Source of the DNA: FEN-1350 sp964386005
GTDB taxonomy: Bacteria > Planctomycetota > Phycisphaerae > Sedimentisphaerales > Anaerohalosphaeraceae
Length of the DNA: 11,598 nt
Assembly (NCBI GenBank): GCA_964386005.1
Contig: CAYLSB010000111.1
Coordinates: forward strand, 1 to 11,598
Direction: 5' to 3'
This document shows, in pieces, positions 7,049 to 11,598 of this stretch. Numbering within the stretch: position 1 is the first letter of the stretch; the number at the start of each line of letters is the position of its first letter. A model generated the notes under the pieces. That model saw only the letters and a list, made by a program, of their open reading frames with translations. It was not told where the DNA came from and searched no databases. The translations under genes were made by a program, and so were the position numbers.

Positions 7049-9496
7049 TTATCCCTTGCGATTATCGGCGCAAAATTGGCCCATTCGCATCATCGCCTCG
7101 TTGGTCTTTTCGGGCGAGCCGTCCAGTTTGGCGAAGGCATCGACCAGTTCCAGCAACTCCGGATCCACGGGCTTCTGTCCGTACTGATGGCTGGTGTTGA
7201 CAATCCCGGCATCGAGCCCGTATTCCATGGCCTTGGCCACATACGCCCGGCACACGCCGATCTTACGCCCCGGCAGGTCCCGGCAGCAATTGCTCACGCC
7301 CAGCGAACAATGTACGCCCTTCATCGACGGATCGGTCTTGATCCGCCGAATGGTCTCAAACGCCCGGTAGGTATAGCCGGGAACACCCGGTTCCATCGGC
7401 ATGTCGATCGCCAGGGGAAATACCGTGCTGTCGAAGAAGATCTGATCGGGCTTGAAACCGTATTCCTGCACGGCTTTCTGGAATATCCGCCGGGCCAGTT
7501 CGTACAGTTCCTCGATCGAATGCGATCCGCCGGGGCCCTGAGGTTTGCTCTCGCTGACCAGAAGACCGATGAAATTGTATTCGTATCGGCTCTTCAGCGG
7601 GAACATCTTGTCCAGGGTGTAAATCTTGATCGAGTTGATCAGCGGCGTCTTGACGGGCTCGTTTTGGGAATACCATTCCTCCAGGCCCGCGATCAGCGCG
7701 TCGTCGTTACTGCTGTCGAAACAGATCGGTACGCCGTTGCCCCACATCCGAACCAATCGGGTATATTCCCGCATCATCTGAACGGTCAGCGAAGGATCAT
7801 CCTCGCCGAACGCGTCGAGGTTGACGGCGATATAGTCGGCGCCCTCATCCACCTGCGATTCGATCAGAGCCCGTACGTACTGAAGCGGTCCACTGTCTTT
7901 GGTATAGGCATCCTCTCCAAGATAGTGTAACTCCTTCATCACCTTTCCCGTCTTGGGAATCGATGCATGAATCGCCTCGCCGATCGAGAGGATCGCGTTG
8001 GGCATCGTGTGGTCCTTTCCAAACAGATAGTTCAACACCGAGCTGGTTCCTTCCAGCGCGGGATTTCGCGGCGGATTGCTCGTCGCGCGGAGCTTGTCGC
8101 GTCCGCCCAGTTCGGAAGCGGCGGCCTGATAAATCCGTTCGCCGACACAGACCATCTCGAGATCGTTTCCGCACCGGCCGTCAACCGTCGCATCGCCGCA
8201 AGGGACGTTCGACAACCCTTTGGCGCACGGCCCCATCGTGCAGACGCCGAAATGTTCCGGAAGAAAACAATCTCCGCAGCTTTTGCAATCAAACAACAAA
8301 TACTTGGCGCCCTTTTCCATCAGGTTGAATGTGCGATAGACAAATCCTTTGCCCTTGGGAGCGTTGGTCGTTTTCATCACGGACCGGAACGCATGAAATC
8401 CCTTATGCTGCGGATCGAGAATCGAACGATGCATAAAGTTGAAGAACCGATGACCGGACGTTTTTCCCGGTGAAGAAAGCAGCGTTTCATCGCCGGTATG
8501 GCTATACAGGTAAAACGCTTCCTTCGGAGCAAAACACAAATTGTCTTTGTATCGTTCCCATTCGCCTCCGATCTTCGAAGCCCGTTGCAGGATTTCCTGG
8601 AACGTCGCGAAATCATGCACGCCCCCGACATCGACGCCCGAATATCCCAGCGCCCGGAACATCGCGATCTGTTGGGCGGCGCGATCAAGGTGCTGGTCGA
8701 AACTTTCCTGTCGGAGTTTTTCCAGAAGTTCGTCGCTGACGTAGCAGCCGGGTAATTTGCCGTCGTGCATCAGGCGCGGCGCGGGATTGGTCGTCGAAAG
8801 CAGATATACATTTCCGAGGATTGGAATATCGATCCCGCGACGACGAACATAGCGCGTCAACTCCAGCGATTTTTTCCAGTCCCATCCGACCTGCGTAATC
8901 AAGAATTTTGCGCCGGCGGTAATCTTCCTCTCCATCTTGTAATATTGCTGCAACAGGGATGGCTCGGAATACTTGAACGGCGACACGGCCGCTCCGGCGA
9001 AGAACTGATGCACGTTTTGCCATTTCCCCGGAGAGGCCTTCAGCATCGATTCGTGATTCATGCGGCGAATCAGATTCAACAGCGTCACCGAATCCAGTTC
9101 AAAAACACCCTGCGCGCTGACCGGACGATCCCCAGTCAATGCCAACACCGTTTCGACCCCTCTGGCTCGATAACCTATCAGGGAAGAAAAAATTCCATCC
9201 GCGTTGGAATCCTTGCAGCCGATATGCGGAATAAAATCCAATTCGCCCAAAAGACCCGCCTGCTCGATTCGGGCCAGAACATCTGTCGGTTCGATATTGG
9301 CTACACCCCCGGGATTTTGCGGAAAGGTGACGCCGACAAAATCCAGACCGGGCGGAATCGCATCGACTCCGGCGGCGCGATAGTCGGACAGAAACGTTTC
9401 CACAGGCCGGAAATCATACCCAGTCCCGCCGGTCAACTCGGCCACGATCGGGAACCGCTGCAGGTGGTCGAGCGATTGTTTCAATCGTCTTGTCAC
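7049..9496 (-). CDS. MetF-MetV-methyltransferase fusion: methylenetetrahydrofolate reductase with MetV-like Cys-rich and pterin-binding methyltransferase domains
   Basis: An 815-residue protein in three parts. Residues about 1-300 are a MetF-type reductase barrel (methylene- to methyl-tetrahydrofolate), with E20 in VAELTGG, GVTFPQNPGG near 55-64 and LALTGDRP (D123). Residues about 380-455 are a MetV-like Cys-rich domain with cysteines 404, 407, 410, 419, 424, 433, 442 and 450 (DCKSCGDC, CTMGPC, VPCGD), probably holding a metal or Fe-S cluster. Residues about 499-815 resemble methyltetrahydrofolate:corrinoid methyltransferase (AcsE, MetH pterin domain): CFDSSN (D594), LINS (N621), FFDS (D689), GVSN (N736), then AMEYGLDAGI. 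The start is GTG at 9496, with GGAG 7 bases upstream. In acetogens these are normally three proteins. The GERxN signature of the third domain is altered to GEAIH. It leads the cluster with smpB. Confidence 0.85.
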   Translation of the reverse strand: MTRRLKQSLDHLQRFPIVAELTGGTGYDFRPVETFLSDYRAAGVDAIPPGLDFVGVTFPQNPGGVANIEPTDVLARIEQAGLLGELDFIPHIGCKDSNADGIFSSLIGYRARGVETVLALTGDRPVSAQGVFELDSVTLLNLIRRMNHESMLKASPGKWQNVHQFFAGAAVSPFKYSEPSLLQQYYKMERKITAGAKFLITQVGWDWKKSLELTRYVRRRGIDIPILGNVYLLSTTNPAPRLMHDGKLPGCYVSDELLEKLRQESFDQHLDRAAQQIAMFRALGYSGVDVGGVHDFATFQEILQRASKIGGEWERYKDNLCFAPKEAFYLYSHTGDETLLSSPGKTSGHRFFNFMHRSILDPQHKGFHAFRSVMKTTNAPKGKGFVYRTFNLMEKGAKYLLFDCKSCGDCFLPEHFGVCTMGPCAKGLSNVPCGDATVDGRCGNDLEMVCVGERIYQAAASELGGRDKLRATSNPPRNPALEGTSSVLNYLFGKDHTMPNAILSIGEAIHASIPKTGKVMKELHYLGEDAYTKDSGPLQYVRALIESQVDEGADYIAVNLDAFGEDDPSLTVQMMREYTRLVRMWGNGVPICFDSSNDDALIAGLEEWYSQNEPVKTPLINSIKIYTLDKMFPLKSRYEYNFIGLLVSESKPQGPGGSHSIEELYELARRIFQKAVQEYGFKPDQIFFDSTVFPLAIDMPMEPGVPGYTYRAFETIRRIKTDPSMKGVHCSLGVSNCCRDLPGRKIGVCRAYVAKAMEYGLDAGIVNTSHQYGQKPVDPELLELVDAFAKLDGSPEKTNEAMMRMGQFCADNRKG

Positions 9497-9736
9497 ACGA
9501 AATCTCCAATGTCCTTAAGGTAATGAATTTCGTCCTCGGCAATCATCTTCTGCCATGTCTGGGTAGAGCATGAACCAAATGATAGCCATAACGATACCCG
9601 CAAGACTATAACGACCCTTCCATTCCAATTCCAGTCGCTTCTGATATTCGCCACGGCTTTTTGACCCAAAAATTAAAATGGATGGAATTACAGCGCCGGG
9701 CAGCGATATCCTCGATCCCCTGAAATGGACATTATA
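9493..9736 (-). pseudogene. Possible small membrane-protein ORF broken by frameshifts, upstream of the fusion gene
   Basis: No intact gene exists here, but two minus-strand frames look coding in turn. From 9736 down to about 9560 one frame reads PGAVIPSILIFG, then GEYQKRLELEWKGRYSLAG, then IVMAIIWFMLYPD: a basic linker between two hydrophobic segments. After that it runs into poor sequence and a stop at 9515. A different frame then takes over with WQKMIAEDEIHYLKDIGDFV and a TGA at 9495-9493 that overlaps the GTG start of the fusion gene as GTGA. A plausible start for the first frame would be CTG at 9703 with GAGGA five bases before it. This could be a decayed gene, a gene with a sequencing indel, or chance. 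I do not recognise a family. Confidence 0.3.
9504..9507 (-). promoter_or_regulatory. Shine-Dalgarno site deciding the GTG start of the fusion gene
   Basis: On the minus strand GGAG stands 7 bases before the GTG at 9496. No ATG lies near enough to compete, and the residues after the GTG (RRLKQSLDHLQRFPIVAEL) align with the beginning of MetF proteins. Confidence 0.65.
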
Positions 9737-9758
9737 TCAAGGAAATCCCTGTGGACAA
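9731..9758 (-). promoter_or_regulatory. Promoter of the fusion-smpB-DUF1844-trpC cluster
   Basis: On the minus strand TTGTCC (9753-9758) and a perfect TATAAT (9731-9736) stand 16 bases apart. Transcription would begin near 9724, about 230 bases before the GTG of the fusion gene. The -35 overlaps a DnaA-box-like 9-mer (9750-9758). No other element of this quality was seen upstream of the cluster. No SAM or cobalamin riboswitch motif was recognised in the leader. Confidence 0.5.
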
Positions 9759-10028
9759 CCTGTTAACAACTTGGCAAATGAACCCACGTCATCCACTTCT
9801 TTCGCATGATTATAAGCTTTCGAATGTCGTATAAGCGGTATTGTAAACAATTTCCCGATCATGAAAAGGGCAATAATTCGCATAATCCAACTATAGGAAG
9901 TCATTTACATCACATAATCGATCAAAATTCCTATCCATACCGTCCGGTTGGTATATTATAGTACGACTTGACGTTTTTGATATTGAAATGTGGATAAATA
10001 TGCGTTTTACACAGCTATCTGTGAACAA
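9750..10028. other. Cluster of DnaA-box-like 9-mers in an AT-rich intergenic region
   Basis: Compared with TTATNCACA, there is one perfect box at 9989-9997 (minus, TTATCCACA). Three more have one mismatch: 9750-9758 (minus, TTGTCCACA), 10005-10013 (plus, TTTTACACA) and 10020-10028 (minus, TTGTTCACA). Weaker ones lie at 9761-9769 and 9788-9796. The last three good boxes fall within 40 bases and are followed by an A-rich run to about 10047. This could be a replication origin, a DnaA-regulated site or a DnaA-titration site. No dnaA or dnaN gene is in the window, and genes on both sides run the same way, which does not favour an origin. A palindrome ATTGT-AA-ACAAT lies at 9840-9851. Confidence 0.4.
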
Positions 10029-10050
10029 AAAAATGATAAAAAAGACCAGC

Positions 10051-11127
10051 TTATTCTTCTCCGATCGGATTCTGTGGCGTATTCAGAAGAATATTCTTAA
10101 GACAACGGCAAACGGTTTCAGGATTACCAGAATCGCCTACGGCCGACGCAACGGCCACAGCGCTAATCCCGCAAGCAAGCAACGATTGCAGGTTGTGTTC
10201 GGTAATACCGCCAATGGCAACATGCCCAATGGACGTATCACGGAGAACAGTCAGGGCCGATCGGATGTACGGTAAACCGGCGACCGGGAGGCCGGGTTTC
10301 GTCGGACTGACAAAGGCCGGGCCGAGGCCGACATAATCGGCGCCCTGTTTGATCGCCGATAGAAGCTCCGTTTCGTTGTGAGTACTGATCCCGACGATCA
10401 TTGGACGAAGCTGAAGAGCTCGCACGGAGCCAACCCCCAGATCATCCTGACCAAGGTGAACGCCGTCGGCGCCGCAGAGAATCGCGACATCGGCGCGATC
10501 GTTAATGATCGTGATTACGTTATGTCTTCGTGATCGCTCGACGAATTGCTCCGCCAGAGAAATCAGCCGTTGATCGGATAAGCCCTTGGGGCGTAACTGG
10601 AGACAATCCGCGCCGCCCCGTGAACATTGATCCGCCAGATCTAAAATAGACCGATCGTCGGATTCGTCCGTAACCGTAAGCAGAACATAGAGCCGAACGG
10701 ATGCGAAACGCGACTTCGGCACGAAGCCCACATACACATCTTTTTCAATCGAATACGTCTCGAAACGAAGTTGTTCGAATTCCGTCGTGGCCAGGGAATC
10801 AACGACATGTCCGACTTCGCCGAGAACGCGCATCGCCTCGGTGAAGCGGCGGACCGCGGCTGTGAAACAATCCCGCAGGTCACAGCGATTCATCCGGCCG
10901 TCAATCGTCAATTCACGACCGACATCGCCCTCCGTATCGCGTGCTGTCAGCAAACGACCTTGATCCATTCGAGAGACGATCGCGCAGAGCCGATGGCGAA
11001 CAGTTTTTGCCCGAGCGCTGAGGCGCGGATCGTTGAGGACAAACCGACAATATTCCTCCATTGTACGCGCCGCTTCTCGCGCGCGATTGAAATTGACATC
11101 CACAATTCGATAAATGGTTCGTTCCAT
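10051..11127 (-). CDS. thiE: ThiD2-ThiE fusion: HMP-phosphate kinase and thiamine phosphate synthase
   Basis: A 358-residue two-domain protein for thiamin synthesis. Residues about 5-125 match the ThiD2 family (YRIVDVNFNRAREAARTMEEYCRF at the start, RDTEGDVG at 63-70, then FTEAMRVLGE), which phosphorylates hydroxymethylpyrimidine phosphate. Residues about 145-345 are ThiE, which joins HMP-diphosphate and thiazole phosphate: LQLRPK at 176-181, INDRAD at 208-213, GADGVHLGQDDL at 219-230, GISTH at 246-250, YVGLGPAFVSPTKPG at 265-279 and AIGGI at 304-308. Fusing the two would pass HMP-diphosphate directly onward. The ATG at 11127 has GGAGG four bases before it; the longer in-frame TTG start at 11160 adds residues unlike the family. 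No TPP riboswitch was recognised, but a long leader with hairpins lies upstream. Confidence 0.93.
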   Translation of the reverse strand: MERTIYRIVDVNFNRAREAARTMEEYCRFVLNDPRLSARAKTVRHRLCAIVSRMDQGRLLTARDTEGDVGRELTIDGRMNRCDLRDCFTAAVRRFTEAMRVLGEVGHVVDSLATTEFEQLRFETYSIEKDVYVGFVPKSRFASVRLYVLLTVTDESDDRSILDLADQCSRGGADCLQLRPKGLSDQRLISLAEQFVERSRRHNVITIINDRADVAILCGADGVHLGQDDLGVGSVRALQLRPMIVGISTHNETELLSAIKQGADYVGLGPAFVSPTKPGLPVAGLPYIRSALTVLRDTSIGHVAIGGITEHNLQSLLACGISAVAVASAVGDSGNPETVCRCLKNILLNTPQNPIGEE

Positions 11128-11131
11128 AGGC

Positions 11132-11136
11132 CCTCC
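11132..11136 (-). promoter_or_regulatory. Shine-Dalgarno site of thiE
   Basis: On the minus strand GGAGG lies four bases before the ATG at 11127. The short gap is at the low end of the normal range. It decides for this ATG over the in-frame TTG at 11160. Confidence 0.65.
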
Positions 11137-11220
11137 ATTATAGAAAAAGATTGACCCCAAAACAGCATAATCTCCTATGGGATTTAATATCAGAGGACGC
11201 CAAATATCGGCCAGAGGTAA

Positions 11221-11248
11221 TAGAGCCGGCTCCTCCGCTCCGGCTCTA
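11221..11248. repeat. Perfect 9-bp hairpin in the thiE leader
   Basis: TAGAGCCGG (11221-11229) pairs with CCGGCTCTA (11240-11248) around a 10-base loop. Neither strand has a T-run after it, so it is not a classical terminator. A second, weaker inverted repeat, ACGAG/CTCGT, follows at 11259-11282. Both would lie in the 5' leader of the thiE transcript. Confidence 0.6.
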
Positions 11249-11467
11249 CATCACCCTCACGAGACGCGAAGCCATGCCTCGTATAAAAAGGAATGTCTCC
11301 TCCATAACCAGATTAAGCAACCTTCATGCTATGAAAAGAGGTGGCAATCTCAATCCCAAAGCAAGATCATTTAAATAATTACGAAATAAAGACTTATAAT
11401 TTATTCTTCATGATCGAGTTATTCATGGTTCGATGAATTCATGTCCCTTTTGTTGCGATAAATTAAC

Positions 11468-11495
11468 ATTAAAGAAAAGAAAACACTTTCGTCAA
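11468..11495 (-). promoter_or_regulatory. Probable promoter of thiE
   Basis: On the minus strand TTGACG (11490-11495) and TTTAAT (11468-11473) stand 16 bases apart, each matching the sigma-70 consensus in five of six positions. Transcription would begin near 11461 and leave a leader of about 330 bases before the thiE ATG. A perfect palindrome lies six bases upstream of the -35. Confidence 0.5.
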
Positions 11496-11501
11496 AATAG
11501 C

Positions 11502-11519
11502 ATAGGTATTTATACCTAT
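11502..11519. promoter_or_regulatory. Operator-like palindrome upstream of the thiE promoter
   Basis: ATAGGTAT (11502-11509) and ATACCTAT (11512-11519) form a perfect 8+8 inverted repeat with TT between them. This size and symmetry suit a dimeric transcription regulator. It lies six bases upstream of the minus-strand -35 and could also serve a plus-strand gene starting further right. The regulator is unknown. Confidence 0.45.
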
Positions 11520-11598
11520 ACGGATGGTAATGTTACAGATTACGTTAACCCGGATATTTCATAGACCGGATAAGCAGGCATATTCAGGACAGCCAGGG
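11520..11598. other. Right edge; short open frame only
   Basis: On the plus strand an ATG at 11524 opens a frame that stays open for 25 codons to the window end (MVMLQITLTRIFHRPDKQAY and on). It has no clear ribosome binding site and is too short to judge. Nothing else is visible in these last bases. Confidence 0.2.

Noticed and set aside
7016..7930. Long plus-strand ORF of 304 codons
   Set aside because: It lies wholly opposite the well-supported fusion gene, smpB spacer included, and has no family resemblance; a shadow frame.
8765..9523. Plus-strand ORF of 252 codons
   Set aside because: Antisense to the MetF domain, rich in Arg/Gln/His as shadow frames are, with no ribosome binding site.
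11137..11142. TATAAT on the minus strand just before the thiE ribosome binding site
   Set aside because: Transcription would start inside the Shine-Dalgarno sequence, and no fitting -35 is present.
11289..11362. Possible TPP riboswitch in the thiE leader (TTGAGAT, then AATCTGGTTATGG on the minus strand)
   Set aside because: The resemblance is loose: the CTGAGA core is TTGAGA, and the CCAGCG arm and its pairing are missing. A covariance-model scan would settle it.
11151..11378. Plus-strand ORF of 75 codons containing MPRIKRNVSS, weakly recalling the start of REP-associated transposases
   Set aside because: No further transposase motif follows and the stretch overlaps the hairpin; most likely chance.
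1..11598. CRISPR arrays, tRNA or rRNA genes, insertion-sequence ends
   Set aside because: None of the regular repeat-spacer, cloverleaf or terminal inverted repeat patterns was seen on reading both strands.

Overview
The window most resembles a member of the Planctomycetota, probably of the Phycisphaerae/Sedimentisphaerales type. This rests on several features together: a secreted DNRLRE/Ig-like/LamG protein ending in the short dockerin-like tail common in that group, a giant beta-repeat adhesin-like protein, a DUF1844 protein beside smpB, a ThiD2-ThiE fusion, and a very unusual methylenetetrahydrofolate reductase fusion. The taxonomic call is inference from gene content; there is no rRNA gene here.

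Layout. Positions 2-2410 (+) hold the C-terminal part of a repeat-rich, FHA-like surface protein whose start lies outside the window. It converges on a secreted multidomain LamG protein (2541-4556, -), with a GC-rich hairpin between them that can serve as terminator for both. A 714-base stretch without a convincing gene follows. Next comes a compact minus-strand cluster, read from right to left: a MetF-MetV-methyltransferase fusion (9496 to 7049), smpB (6986 to 6501), a DUF1844 gene (6466 to 6071) and trpC (6074 to 5271). The last two overlap as TTGA, so trpC probably starts with TTG and is translationally coupled. Upstream of the fusion gene is a 554-base intergenic region with a good minus-strand promoter, traces of a small frame-broken ORF whose last stop overlaps the fusion-gene start (GTGA), and a cluster of DnaA-box-like 9-mers. 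Further right is thiD2E (11127 to 10051, -), preceded by a leader of roughly 330 bases, a good promoter, and a perfect palindrome just upstream of its -35.

How the genes work together. The fusion protein would make 5-methyl-tetrahydrofolate (MetF and MetV parts) and could hand the methyl group to a corrinoid protein (C-terminal pterin-binding domain). That chemistry belongs to the Wood-Ljungdahl pathway or to B12-dependent methionine synthesis, but no corrinoid protein or CO dehydrogenase gene is visible here. SmpB is the tmRNA partner in ribosome rescue, trpC is a tryptophan enzyme separated from other trp genes, and thiD2E couples two late steps of thiamin synthesis. The cluster therefore looks like one transcription unit rather than one pathway.

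The best candidates for something new are the one-polypeptide MetF-MetV-MeTr fusion with its altered folate-binding signature, the DnaA-box cluster, and the palindrome/promoter/long-leader arrangement upstream of thiD2E.
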